Notes: generated from the sequence alone by a model not told the origin. Positions 1-9,238 are shown, numbered from the stretch's first letter. The stretch is DNA of 61,042 nucleotides from Planctomycetia bacterium (GCA_005772855.1 SXIK01000138.1:1-61042), one strand, 5' to 3'. Translations and numbers: made by a program.

Positions 1-99
1 GAAGCGTGAGGCTATACCGCACGCGGGTAGTGATGAGACCTTTTGCAGCCTGCGAAAGGTTGCGGCTGCTCGCGCCAGAGGCGCCCGGCGCCCATCCGG

Positions 100-217
100 C
101 GCCGAGGAGGGGGTTTGCGGCGAGCTGGCGGAGCCGCAAACGGCTCGGAGGGAGCCGGCGCCAGCGAGAGCTGGCGGCTCCCGAGAGCCTGGCCCGGAGG
201 CGCACGCGCAGCGTGCG
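100..217. other. Cluster of GC-rich hairpins in non-coding left end
   Basis: The first 586 bases hold no gene I can support; the open frames there are GC-rich shadows on all strands. Several inverted repeats follow one another: TTTGCGGC at 114-121 with GCCGCAAA at 133-140; GGGAGCC/GCCAGC at 150-165 with GCTGGC/GGCTCCC at 170-182 around a GAGA loop; and CGCACGC at 201-207 with GCGTGCG at 211-217. They run directly into the 89-bp repeat at 231-319. Bases 320-586 carry one more small hairpin (CGCGCT/AGCGCG, 330-345) and otherwise nothing recognisable. The stretch lies beyond the 3' end of the minus-strand gene at 587. It may be a structured intergenic repeat cluster; no function is shown. Confidence 0.5.
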
Positions 218-230
218 ACCGGAGGGGCCG

Positions 231-319
231 CCTCCCCCACCAGCAGAAACGAGCAGCAGACTTGAGATGGTCCTCCTCTGCCCATTCGGAATGTCTCACA
301 TGTGGGCGCGCGAGGTATA
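231..319 (+). repeat. 89-bp dispersed repeat, copy 1
   Basis: This 89-bp segment recurs with a single base difference (CACATG here, CACGTG there) in inverted orientation at 60904-60992, and in a diverged form at about 55331-55400. It includes the strings GCAGCAGAC and GGAATGTCTCAC and ends in GGTATA. About ten bases after it, a hairpin CGCGCT-GTTG-AGCGCG lies at 330-345. The other copies are also followed by a hairpin at the same place. Seen from the neighbouring gene's sense strand, the order is stop codon, hairpin, repeat. This copy is 268 bases beyond the stop of the gene ending at 587. Confidence 0.85.
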
Positions 320-586
320 TGTAGGCCACCGCGCTGTTGAGCGCGTATCAGGCTTCGAGCTCCGCAGAGCCGCCACCGGCCTCACGTCACAGCAAGCGGC
401 ACGTACGTTTCGGGTTATCCGACCGGCCAGCAGGCCGAACGCAGACGCCGTGGTGTGGCGCGTCACGAGGCAACTGGTGGCCAGCGTCAGCCAGCCAATC
501 GGCGCGCACAGGACAAGCCCCATGCAGACCCGAGCCCACAGCGCGAAGCGCGATCGCGCCTCCTTGCCCGGGGCTTCACGACATGC

Positions 587-2344
587 TCATTCATCGTACT
601 CGCCACGCTTCTCATACGTGTGATTGTCCTTCTGGTCGTCATCATCCTTCATGCGAATAACGACCTCGAGGAGATTCTCCACGGGTGCGTAGTCGTCTGT
701 CAGCACAATGCCCCGCGACCGTTTCTCGAGGGTCTTCAGATGCCTCGCGTTGAGGAGGCTTCCCGTGAACGGATCCTCGCCCTCGCGTTGGCCCAGGTCG
801 GAGAGGTCTCCGAGGTCTTTCAGGGCACCTATCACGATGAAAGTGTCGCGGCCTGTCCGGTCGATGTCGGGTTTGCCCTCGGTGTTCGAAAAGACGTAGA
901 TGTACGGGAACACCTCTCGCATCGTGTTGCAGACGCTGCCAAGAAAGCGGCCCCAGTAGTAAATATCGATCACATTGATCAGGTAGATCCCATCTTCCGG
1001 CCGGAGAAGCTCCTTCACCTTCTGCGTGAACTCCTTTGTCACGAGGTGAGCTGGCACTGCGTAGTAGTTGAAAGCGTCGCCGTAGATGAAGTCGAAGGGC
1101 TTGAACGACTTCCCAGTCTTCTTTAGCTCCACCAGCTCGTCCACGCGGTTGCGGGCGTCCATGTGATGGACCTCGATGGGCTCACGGTCATCGATCGCCA
1201 GGAGCCTCCCCGGGTCCTCCTGCGAGGGGTCCGGTCCCACGATACGAAGCTCGTCAACGCTCAGACCGAAACCTTCAATGTCGGCCTTCGTGACGCCCGG
1301 GTCAATCTCGGCTACCTGGATGGAGCTCTCGGGCCACTTCTCCCGAACGTAGCGTGGAAAAATGTAGCCCCCTCCACCGAAAAAGAGCGCGCGCAAGTCC
1401 ACCCTGTCCTTGCCAAAGCGATGGGTGACTCCAGCGTAGATCTTCTCGTACTCGTACTTCAGCCTCGTGACGTCGCTGGGTGTGTAATAGGCATGAATGA
1501 GGTTGTCGAGAACCAGGCTCCTCTGCTCCTGCTCGCCCTCACCCTCCGAGTCAATCCGGATGTAGGAATACTGGGTCTCCGCCGTGTAGATGGAGTCCGA
1601 GTCCGGCTTCTGCCGGACGAGGAACTGCCGGTCCCCCACCTGCCACTCGAGCGGCCCATACCACGCCTGGACAACAAAAAAGATGCACCCTGCCATGAAG
1701 GGGAACCAGGTCAAGCCAGGCGCGAGCCCAAGCCCCACGAAGGCAAGTAAACCCGCCACCGAGTACATAATCCCCACCGTGCCCATCGCCTGGATGAGGT
1801 AGAACCCCGTGACGAAGGTCCCCACGATGCTCCCCAACGCGCCCCAGGCGTAGACGTTTCCAACCGTTGCGCCGGCCTTGCGCCCGTGGTCAAGAGCCAT
1901 CTTGGCCACGTTGGGGCCAATGAGCCCGAGCACGGTCGCGGGGATCAAGAAGACCGCGCCCACGTGAAGCGCGATGCGAAGAGGCCAGTTCTCAACCTCC
2001 TTCAAGGACCATGCGCCGCCGGTCCCCACAAGGTGGTCCAGGAGCGGGATGCCGAGCGTGGTCAAGGCAGCCAGAAGGAAGAGCACCGAGAGCGTCTTTC
2101 GCGGTTTGAACCAGTCAGCAAGGAACCCGCCGAGCCAGTTCCCGAGCGTGATACCCCCGAGCACAATCCCAATAACGCTCGTCCAGGTGTACAGGGAGGC
2201 CCCCACGTGGCGGGAGATCAAGCGACTGGCAACAAGCTCGATCACCATAACGCAAAAGCTCGAGGTGAAGGTGAGGAAACAGGGCAGTAGCCGGTGGAGA
2301 AAGGAGGCCGAGGGCGGGAGGTTTACTGGGTCATTCATGGCCAC
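587..2344 (-). CDS. Membrane protein with C-terminal spermidine-synthase-like domain
   Basis: This 585-residue protein joins an integral-membrane half to a Rossmann methyltransferase-like half. Residues about 15-245 hold roughly seven to eight hydrophobic helices, with conserved-looking VIELVASRLISRHVG at the start, as in the MFS-like or orphan spermidine synthase family. Residues about 320-560 carry a glycine-rich SAM-type motif (ALFFGGGGYIFPRYV), the acidic strand-2 end VAEIDPGVTKA, and an IYGDAFNYYAVPAHL segment. That segment is where true SpeE enzymes place the catalytic aspartate and the substrate loop. The family is known, but its substrates mostly are not; polyamine aminopropyl transfer is an inference. 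It lies 51 bases downstream of the 1364-residue exported protein, so co-transcription is possible. The start is the first ATG of the frame (a second ATG lies two codons later). Confidence 0.85.
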   Translation of the reverse strand: MAMNDPVNLPPSASFLHRLLPCFLTFTSSFCVMVIELVASRLISRHVGASLYTWTSVIGIVLGGITLGNWLGGFLADWFKPRKTLSVLFLLAALTTLGIPLLDHLVGTGGAWSLKEVENWPLRIALHVGAVFLIPATVLGLIGPNVAKMALDHGRKAGATVGNVYAWGALGSIVGTFVTGFYLIQAMGTVGIMYSVAGLLAFVGLGLAPGLTWFPFMAGCIFFVVQAWYGPLEWQVGDRQFLVRQKPDSDSIYTAETQYSYIRIDSEGEGEQEQRSLVLDNLIHAYYTPSDVTRLKYEYEKIYAGVTHRFGKDRVDLRALFFGGGGYIFPRYVREKWPESSIQVAEIDPGVTKADIEGFGLSVDELRIVGPDPSQEDPGRLLAIDDREPIEVHHMDARNRVDELVELKKTGKSFKPFDFIYGDAFNYYAVPAHLVTKEFTQKVKELLRPEDGIYLINVIDIYYWGRFLGSVCNTMREVFPYIYVFSNTEGKPDIDRTGRDTFIVIGALKDLGDLSDLGQREGEDPFTGSLLNARHLKTLEKRSRGIVLTDDYAPVENLLEVVIRMKDDDDQKDNHTYEKRGEYDE

Positions 2345-2395
2345 GTAGAATACGACCGGCCGAAACCAAGAGGTAACTCAAAATGGCCAAGAGAT

Positions 2396-5300
2396 TCACT
2401 TGACGTCGAGTGTGTGGTCAGCTCTCAAGTGGATCGTCTGCGAGAGGATCAAGCTGTCGCGCGCCGAGCGCAGAGCGACCCGATGCGCTCCGGGTCGAAG
2501 ACCCCAAAGACGCACGGTGTTTCCCTCGATCGGTTCCTCCGCCGCTCGAGGAACGAAGCGCGTGCCATCCCACTCCTGATAGTCGAGTGAGAGCACAACA
2601 CCCTGGTGACGAACGAGGAATTCGTTGGAAATCTGGATCGTCAAGTCGACCGACTCGTAGTTGACATCGAGGCGCCCCGAACGGAGATCGGCCCTGTAAC
2701 CGCGATACCTGACGGGCAATGCCTCGCCTCTTGGGACGTTCTGCATCGGCTGCGGGGTCCTCTCCGGAATCACGGCAACGTACCCGTGGATTGAGTTGGG
2801 GGGATCGAGAAGCGTGAGCTTTCCCCCCAGCACTCGACCCACGCAAACGTCACCGCCCGTGGGATCATCGGTGAGGAGAAGCCATCCACGCTCGAGGGAC
2901 TTTCCGTTCAGCTGGACGCTGCCCTGCAGCACCCAGCCCTCCAGCCGCATGCTGATCAAACCGACACCGCCAGGGAAGACCACGGCCGACTCCATGCGCC
3001 CGGGGAAGGGCAGGTAAACCTGCGAGAGCCCCGCTCTCACACGGTAGATGCCCGGCTCGATCCCGTGGAAAGTGTATCCAGCCCGGACCTCGTGCGGAAC
3101 CTCGCCCAGGACGACTCGAGACTCCGGGTCGGCCGGGTCACGAACGTACTCGAGCCAGAATCCGTGATCCTGGCGAGGGAGGCCGTCCGCGAAGCCGACC
3201 TTGACTTGAAGCTGCGTCTCGAAACCGAGTACGAGGTCGTGGCCGGTCGGCTCGAGAGTCAGAGGATCCTCCACCGCGTCCTGAAACCCGTCGGCGTGAG
3301 CCAGGAGAACCCAGTCCTCGGCGAAGTCGACAGGCAAGGCATCGAACGAGAACTGACCGCCCTGCGCATCCACCGTGGCAGCGTACACGGCATGGGCAAT
3401 GCCTCCCTCGTGGACTGGCCAGCGATACGCCTTCTTCCGGGGCACCAGACCCACGACAGCGTTCAGAGCGGGGGTGCCGTCAGGAAGGAGTACGCGTCCT
3501 GACAGGCGGCGAGTCTCGGTCAGGAGCAGCTTCCCGATGTCGAGCGTCCCGCCCTCGCTCAGCGTGAGACGACGGAACGCGGCAACGTTAGACCCCTCGG
3601 GGCGAAAAACAAAGGTGAGTGGGATGGGAGGAAGCCCTGTGGCGTGGAACTTTCCGTGATGAACCAGGGCGACGATCGGCGAGCCGTGCGTGATGGACGT
3701 CGGGGTCAACGCCTCCCAGGCGACATGAATGCGGCCCACGAACGGCTGCAAGTCCGTGTCGAAGAGATCCGCGACAATGCCGCCAGGCGCAAGGAGCGTA
3801 ACCTCGCCCGGGACCTCCGTCCGGGGTTCGACACGAAGGTGAGCCGACAGGCGTCCAGGGGCATGGATGGACAGCTCATTCAGCCGGCCCGGCGACACCC
3901 GCGCGACAACGATTCCCGGATCGAGATCCAGAGCTGGGCCGATCCCCGGCTCCACCATCCTGGGCTCCGCAACAGCACCCTCGATCGGCTGCCCCTTCGA
4001 GTCAAGGACCTCCAACAGCACACCCTCCTCGACGCCCGGCAAACGTTTCGCCACGAGCGACACCTTCACCTGATGCTGGCGTGTGACCCGAAATCCCACG
4101 GTCTCCTCCACCCCGCCTTCCACAATCCACCTCAGCGCATAGCTTCCGGGTCGAAGCCCGAAGGCCACGAGGCGGCGGTTCCTGAGAGCAAGATGCGCCA
4201 CAGACTCAACCCCGCGCTCGCCGATGATCTCCACTCGAGCTGGCGGCAGCACCCGGCCCAACCCCTCGACCTCGAAGGCCACCTCGGCCCTCGGGAAACC
4301 GCGCAGGCGCAGCTCGCCGGCGGCAAACAAGGGGAGCCCCTCGCCGCGCTCGAGCCATGCCTCCGCCCCTCGCTCGCCCGGGGTGACGACAGCGACGTGC
4401 ACCCCACGAACGCCCGAGAGTCTTCGGACGCTGCCGAAGCTTCCGTCGAGTCCCAGCGGATACGCCGGGAACAAGAGAGGCTCGGCGGAGCCAGCGATCC
4501 ACCACCGCTCCACGACCTCCACCTGCGCGGCCACGACTGGATTCAAGTCCACCACGCGCCCCGTGAGACGCACATCCTCCTCCGATGAAAGCTCGACGGA
4601 GAGCTCGATGGGCTCACCCTCGGTCGCCTCATCCACCCGGATCACGCCCTGAAAGGCGTTCAACAGGGGCCCCGTGACCGCGACCGAGAACGTCCCCACA
4701 AGAAGCCCGCTGACCTTGATGGATCGATCCTTGCCCATCGGGTAGCGGTGGCGCGCACCGAAGGAACTTACCGCTCCGGGCAACGCCTCAACGGTCAAGG
4801 TGGCCCCGCAAAGCGACTCGCGTGAAACACCCGTGCAGACAACCGTGCGCTCAAGGCCTCGCGCAAAAGCAATATCGCCGAGCTCGACGAGGCCCGGACC
4901 ACGCCACGCTGGCATCACCTGAACAGCGGGAAGGAAGCCCGAGAGGACAACCTCCAGGATGTCTCCGGGAACTGGCAACGTGCCCACCAGCTCGACCACG
5001 CCCGTCGGGCCTGCTTCGATGAGAGTCAAGTCAGCGCTCGTGAAGATCCCCCCGGGCTCCACGGCAAGAGTCCGTGCGGGATCCTCGGCCGCGACGGCAC
5101 GAAAGCGCAGCCTCTGGGATCCGTGAGCCTGGATTCTCAACTCCGTCGTGAGCACCGGAAACACCACGGGCATGGAGCGCTTCGAGAAGCCCGGATCCAG
5201 GACCGTGAGTTGACCCGGACGAGCGTGGTGGTATCCGAGTGGCTCACCCGGCGGTACAAAGTGGGTGACGCCCACGACAAAGCCGCCCGCGGTGTCCGTT

Positions 5301-6490
5301 CGGAGACGAAGAGGCGGCATTCCCTCGAGATTCACGCGAATCTCGGCATTCGCGACCGCGAAGCCGTCCCTGTCAAGGAGTCGATGGCGCTCGGTCCAGC
5401 GTGCCTGCGTCTCGAGGCGCAGGCTGCCTTCCACCGGCAAGTAGGTCGTGATCTTCTCAAGGATCACCTCACTGCCGCGCCTCTCGTGGAGCGCGAAATG
5501 AGGGTGGAGAAGCTCGAAGTCGTGGGGAAGGCCCGTGAATGAGACGCGGAGGCTCCCCCTTGAGTCGGTGAATCGAAGCTCAGGCTCGGCTCTTCGTAGC
5601 ACCCGGCCGTCGAACGCTGTCGTGACCGCGGCCGCGTCCAGGAATGCGTGGCCGGCTCGCCAGGCGGTCACGCGCACGGGCACACCAGGCAGAGGCGCAC
5701 CGCCAGGATCACAGATCTCGACAGGCACTGTCACCGCACGCCGCAGACGAATCTCGACCTCGCCAGGACCGCCGTCCCAAGCCGCTCCACGGAGAAGCAC
5801 GGCGTGCGCGGGCGCATAGCCGGCGCGATCGATTTCGACATACGCAGCAAGGCGGACATCCCCGGCGCGCGGAGGGAAGAGCGTAAACGTTCCGTCAAGA
5901 ACGGTCCGGGTCGTCTCGGCTCCCAGCCGGGGATGGGTGGCCGCACCCCAGAGGTCGAGAGCCCGCTCGAAGGCGGCAGAGCCCGAGGCTGCGTCCCCCC
6001 GAGACATACTGTCCGCCTGCGCAGCGTGAAAGAAAACGGCACGCACGCCCGCGTCCGAAATTGGCTGTCCATCGAGCGCATCGATCACTCTTCCACCAAG
6101 CTTCTGGGATGACGTCTCTCGAGAGGGGCTTTCGTCGCCCCTTCCGAGCGTCAGGACAACGCCCGGGTTCGCGGACGGCGCCACGGAGGAATCCCCTGGC
6201 GCTCCCTGCGAGGACGCCTGGCTGGCAAAGTTTGCTGATCCTGCCTCTCCGGCTCTTGCCGCGAGGAGTCGGGCAACAGCTTCGTCCCGGGCGGCGCCGC
6301 CGCCCGTAATCATCAAGCCTGACCACTGGGCGTAATCCGCCGTGGCCGTCGAGGGATCTCCGGAGGCTTCGGGACTCGGCGGTACGGGGCTCTTTCGCTG
6401 CACGAGAAACGTTTCCAGCAGCCAACCAAGGCAAATTAACGCTCCGAGGCACGCAAGGTAGCCTGTGCGTCGAACCCATTTTTTGGCCAT
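2396..6490 (-). CDS. Giant membrane-anchored protein with carboxypeptidase regulatory-like (beta-sandwich) repeats
   Basis: The protein has 1364 residues. Residues about 9-30 form one hydrophobic signal anchor (LACLGALICLGWLLE), and the rest should be extracytoplasmic. The body is made of many beta-sandwich modules with the hallmarks of CarboxypepD_reg/Ig-like folds. Examples are GGRVIDALDGQPISDAGV near residue 130, LTGRVVDLNPVVAAQVEV near 640 and LSGRVLLPDGTPALNAVVG near 1010. No catalytic residues are recognisable. The start is chosen at the ATG preceded by GGGGAG eight bases upstream. It forms a run with the related 634-residue protein and the TPR protein upstream. An envelope or scaffold role is inferred; there is no specific function to name. 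Confidence 0.8.
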   Translation of the reverse strand: MAKKWVRRTGYLACLGALICLGWLLETFLVQRKSPVPPSPEASGDPSTATADYAQWSGLMITGGGAARDEAVARLLAARAGEAGSANFASQASSQGAPGDSSVAPSANPGVVLTLGRGDESPSRETSSQKLGGRVIDALDGQPISDAGVRAVFFHAAQADSMSRGDAASGSAAFERALDLWGAATHPRLGAETTRTVLDGTFTLFPPRAGDVRLAAYVEIDRAGYAPAHAVLLRGAAWDGGPGEVEIRLRRAVTVPVEICDPGGAPLPGVPVRVTAWRAGHAFLDAAAVTTAFDGRVLRRAEPELRFTDSRGSLRVSFTGLPHDFELLHPHFALHERRGSEVILEKITTYLPVEGSLRLETQARWTERHRLLDRDGFAVANAEIRVNLEGMPPLRLRTDTAGGFVVGVTHFVPPGEPLGYHHARPGQLTVLDPGFSKRSMPVVFPVLTTELRIQAHGSQRLRFRAVAAEDPARTLAVEPGGIFTSADLTLIEAGPTGVVELVGTLPVPGDILEVVLSGFLPAVQVMPAWRGPGLVELGDIAFARGLERTVVCTGVSRESLCGATLTVEALPGAVSSFGARHRYPMGKDRSIKVSGLLVGTFSVAVTGPLLNAFQGVIRVDEATEGEPIELSVELSSEEDVRLTGRVVDLNPVVAAQVEVVERWWIAGSAEPLLFPAYPLGLDGSFGSVRRLSGVRGVHVAVVTPGERGAEAWLERGEGLPLFAAGELRLRGFPRAEVAFEVEGLGRVLPPARVEIIGERGVESVAHLALRNRRLVAFGLRPGSYALRWIVEGGVEETVGFRVTRQHQVKVSLVAKRLPGVEEGVLLEVLDSKGQPIEGAVAEPRMVEPGIGPALDLDPGIVVARVSPGRLNELSIHAPGRLSAHLRVEPRTEVPGEVTLLAPGGIVADLFDTDLQPFVGRIHVAWEALTPTSITHGSPIVALVHHGKFHATGLPPIPLTFVFRPEGSNVAAFRRLTLSEGGTLDIGKLLLTETRRLSGRVLLPDGTPALNAVVGLVPRKKAYRWPVHEGGIAHAVYAATVDAQGGQFSFDALPVDFAEDWVLLAHADGFQDAVEDPLTLEPTGHDLVLGFETQLQVKVGFADGLPRQDHGFWLEYVRDPADPESRVVLGEVPHEVRAGYTFHGIEPGIYRVRAGLSQVYLPFPGRMESAVVFPGGVGLISMRLEGWVLQGSVQLNGKSLERGWLLLTDDPTGGDVCVGRVLGGKLTLLDPPNSIHGYVAVIPERTPQPMQNVPRGEALPVRYRGYRADLRSGRLDVNYESVDLTIQISNEFLVRHQGVVLSLDYQEWDGTRFVPRAAEEPIEGNTVRLWGLRPGAHRVALRSARDSLILSQTIHLRADHTLDVK

Positions 6491-6516
6491 CAGAACATCT
6501 CCCCGGGAAGGTTCTG
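6491..6516 (-). promoter_or_regulatory. Hairpin covering the ribosome binding site of the 1364-residue gene
   Basis: On the minus strand the leader reads CAGAAC, then CTTCC, then GGGGAG (the Shine-Dalgarno sequence), then GTTCTG and the ATG. CAGAAC pairs with GTTCTG, and CTTCC can pair with the GGGGAG, so the ribosome site would sit inside the stem. This could damp translation. No ligand or trans-acting partner is apparent. Confidence 0.35.
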
Positions 6517-6578
6517 AAACCCGAATCCCGTGCGTATGGGACGCCCCCCCGCAAGCCTCTATTCAGCGACTATCGGCG

Positions 6579-8483
6579 TTACTCGCGAGGCGACGCTGGC
6601 CGGGCTGGCTTCGCCTTCAGCTGGATCGAAAGCGGCAGCGGATCGGTGGCCGGGTCCACGGAGACCTGCGCCGGCAGACTCCCCGGCGTCGTCACGGTAA
6701 TCTTGCGCGGCCCCGGGCCCAGTTCGCTGAAGCTGAAACGGCCCGAAGCATCCGTCACGCAGGTGCGGTAAGAAGATGTCTGGACCGACTCAACACTCTG
6801 GGCCCAGGCCATGCTGACCGCCACGCCCGGAAGCAACACCCCCATTTCATCGAGCACAACCCCTTCGACCTGGTAGGCCCCCCAGTCGATCACGAGTCGT
6901 AGGGGCACAGGGGCTGCCGGATCGTGCCGAAATCCACGGAGCGTGATTCGCGGCTCCGACCGGGTCTCGAAGAGGAGATCCCCCTCGGGAACCTCCCTGG
7001 CCATGAAGGCCCCACGGGCATCGCTCGAAACCGCGACAGAGCTTGCCTGCGCCTGGAGACTTCTCACCCAGAGCGTGAAGTCAGGCACTGGCGCTCCGGA
7101 CACATCAACCAGGATGCCTTCCAGAGGGCCTCGCTCCAGCGGCTCGAGCGTGATGTCAAGAGCAGCGCCGTTCTCCTCGACCTCGATGGGACTTTGCGAG
7201 AAATCCTTGAAGCCCACCGGAGGGTAGATGGTTAGAGTGTAGTCTCCACCCACCTGCACACCCTCGATCGCAAAATGACCCGACGCGTCACTCGCACCCT
7301 CGTACTGCGTGTTGAGAGAGCCCGAGCGGAGCATTAGCCTCTGGCCAGAGAGGGGGGTGCGGTCTGCGCCTCTCACAGTTCCAGTCACTGTCGTCTGGGC
7401 GCCAAGCTCATCGACCACGAGATCCATCTGCCACGAGTCCACCTCGCCCACGTCACTGAGTCGCAGGTTCACTCGGGCCTCGCGAAAGCCGGCTTTCCGG
7501 GCAACTAGCACCGCCACGGTTTGTTCGGCGACAAAATCGACCTCAACCGCGTAATGTCCGGATGCATCACTTTCCGACTCGGGAGCATCTTCCCCGAGAG
7601 AAACCACAACTGCGCCGGCAACCGCTTCCCCCGAACGGGTGAGAACCTTCCCCTGAACCTCGATCTTTCGGCCAGCGCCGAGGACAAAGTTCACCGACCG
7701 CGAGCCTCCCCGGACCACCTTGAAGGCCTCCGAAAAGCCGCCGGACGGCACCGTACGAACCACGTAGTCGCCTCTGTCCACACCCCCGATTTCATAGCGT
7801 CCGGCGCGGTCACTGCGGCTGGAGAGGATCTCTTGATCTTCCCGTACGACATCTCCCTCCTGTAGAGCAGCGGTCCACCGGCGAGCGGTGACTTCGATAC
7901 CCTCGAGCGGACTCCCGGAGGGATCCTGCAATCGACCGGCGATCGATTGCGCGTAGTCGCCCACCACAATCCGCAAGCGCTTCGTTTCTCGTTCCAGGAG
8001 CGTGAGCTCCCTGGCGCTCACGAGGCCGGGCAACCCCGGACTCGTGATGCTGAAGGAGTAGACGCCCGCCTCGATCTGTTCGAAGGCGGCGCCGCCGTCT
8101 GCCGCGCACACAACGCTCCGAGCCTTGCGTCCTCGAAGCAATGTCACGGTGGCGCCCGCGAGCGGGCCGCCCCGGGCGCGCTCGAGCGCGAACTGAACAC
8201 TCGCGTTCCCTGGCAAGAAGGGAAGAGGACCACCCGCTCTCCGAGGGGTACCGGATTCCACAACTCCGGGGCTTGGCGAGGCGATGGATTCCGCGCTCAG
8301 TGGCCTCCCGGAAGGAGGATCCTCGTTCACCGGAGCCTTCCCGGCGTCCTCCCCCCTGACTACCGCCCCTTTCCTGCTCGTCACACCGTCGCTCCTCGGC
8401 ACGCGTCTCCACAGATCGAGCAACGCCAGGAGCCCCGCGAAAAAAATCAACGCAAGGGTCAACGCGAGAATCGCTTTCTTCAT
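6579..8483 (-). CDS. Membrane-anchored protein with carboxypeptidase regulatory-like repeats
   Basis: The protein has 634 residues from the start at 8483. That ATG overlaps the stop of the TPR gene upstream as ATGA, and a signal anchor (MKKAILALTLALIFFAGL) follows at once, so the longer in-frame reading to 8702 is rejected. After a Ser/Pro/Gly-rich spacer (about residues 30-85) come five or six beta-sandwich modules. Each has a signature like IAGRLQDPSGSPLEGIEV, VQGKVLTRSGEAVAGAVV or VTGTVRGADRTPLSGQRL, followed by a G-x-Y or G-x-F-x-I strand. This is the CarboxypepD_reg pattern. It is probably exported and tethered to the inner membrane. The architecture matches the 1364-residue protein 88 bases downstream, which suggests duplicated or cooperating surface proteins. 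Function unknown. Confidence 0.8.
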   Translation of the reverse strand: MKKAILALTLALIFFAGLLALLDLWRRVPRSDGVTSRKGAVVRGEDAGKAPVNEDPPSGRPLSAESIASPSPGVVESGTPRRAGGPLPFLPGNASVQFALERARGGPLAGATVTLLRGRKARSVVCAADGGAAFEQIEAGVYSFSITSPGLPGLVSARELTLLERETKRLRIVVGDYAQSIAGRLQDPSGSPLEGIEVTARRWTAALQEGDVVREDQEILSSRSDRAGRYEIGGVDRGDYVVRTVPSGGFSEAFKVVRGGSRSVNFVLGAGRKIEVQGKVLTRSGEAVAGAVVVSLGEDAPESESDASGHYAVEVDFVAEQTVAVLVARKAGFREARVNLRLSDVGEVDSWQMDLVVDELGAQTTVTGTVRGADRTPLSGQRLMLRSGSLNTQYEGASDASGHFAIEGVQVGGDYTLTIYPPVGFKDFSQSPIEVEENGAALDITLEPLERGPLEGILVDVSGAPVPDFTLWVRSLQAQASSVAVSSDARGAFMAREVPEGDLLFETRSEPRITLRGFRHDPAAPVPLRLVIDWGAYQVEGVVLDEMGVLLPGVAVSMAWAQSVESVQTSSYRTCVTDASGRFSFSELGPGPRKITVTTPGSLPAQVSVDPATDPLPLSIQLKAKPARPASPRE

Positions 8484-9238
8484 GCCATGAGGTCCCGGCG
8501 GCCGTTCACGGGCCTTGGAGACTGAGCAAGATCGTTCCCCGCGATTTGTTCGACAAGGTGAAGACACTCCTTGAGTCGACGGTCCCGCGGCTGGGCCCCA
8601 AGCGCACGACGGAGCGTTCGCATCGCTTCCCGTGGCCGCTCCAACTCGCAGAGAAGACCGGCGAGTTGCCGGGAGGCCCAGGAGTAGCCCGGGAATAGCC
8701 ACAGCGCGGTGCTGAAGGCCTCAACCGCCTCCGCGACCCTGCCCTCCTGGCGCAACACCTCACCGAGATAGCCCTGAGTGTAGGGATCGAGAGGATCTCT
8801 CTCCAGCAGACGCTCGAGAATCTCGCGGGCCTCCTCGAACTTCCCGTAATCGCCAAGGACCTCGCCCAGTTGGCGGCCGATCTGCGCGGCGCCCGGATCA
8901 AGCTCCACGGCGCGGCGGAGCGCCCGCGTTGCCTCCACGTCGCGGTCCTGCGTTCTCCACACCTCCGCCAGGAGCCCGAGGGCTCTCGCTGCGCGCTCCT
9001 GGTGGCGAGCGACGGCCTCCGCCAAACGCTCGGCGCGAGCCGCATCTCCCGCATCAAGAACGCGCTCGGCGACATCGAGGACGGCTTCACCGCAGTCTGG
9101 ATCGTGCTCGAGAGCCTGCAGGTACTCCTTCACGGCCCGATTCGGACACCCCAGCGCCTCGAAAACTTGTGCCTTGAGGAGACAGCGTCTGGCCTCGACG
9201 GGTTCAAGATTCCAACGGCGCACTGGATGTGAATTCAT
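8480..9238 (-). CDS. TPR-repeat protein
   Basis: The protein has 252 residues and is cytoplasmic by sequence, with no signal peptide or membrane helix. It is built almost wholly of tetratricopeptide repeats. Examples are AVKEYLQALEHDPDCGEAVLD, then ATRALRRAVELDPGAAQIG, EAREILERLLERDPLDPYTQ and AVEAFSTALWLFPGYSWAS (each about 34 residues). The start at 9238 is chosen because GAGGAG lies nine bases upstream; the ATG at 9286 has no such site. The stop overlaps the next gene as ATGA, so the two are translationally coupled. It is probably an adaptor or assembly factor for the exported proteins encoded downstream, but the partner is not known. Confidence 0.8.
   Translation of the reverse strand: MNSHPVRRWNLEPVEARRCLLKAQVFEALGCPNRAVKEYLQALEHDPDCGEAVLDVAERVLDAGDAARAERLAEAVARHQERAARALGLLAEVWRTQDRDVEATRALRRAVELDPGAAQIGRQLGEVLGDYGKFEEAREILERLLERDPLDPYTQGYLGEVLRQEGRVAEAVEAFSTALWLFPGYSWASRQLAGLLCELERPREAMRTLRRALGAQPRDRRLKECLHLVEQIAGNDLAQSPRPVNGRRDLMA

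Noticed and set aside
6-660. Several overlapping open frames on both strands at the left end (for example 6-623, 12-329)
   Set aside because: They cover hairpins and the 89-bp repeat, have Arg/Ala/Pro-rich composition with no domain or ribosome site, and read in all frames as expected from high GC.
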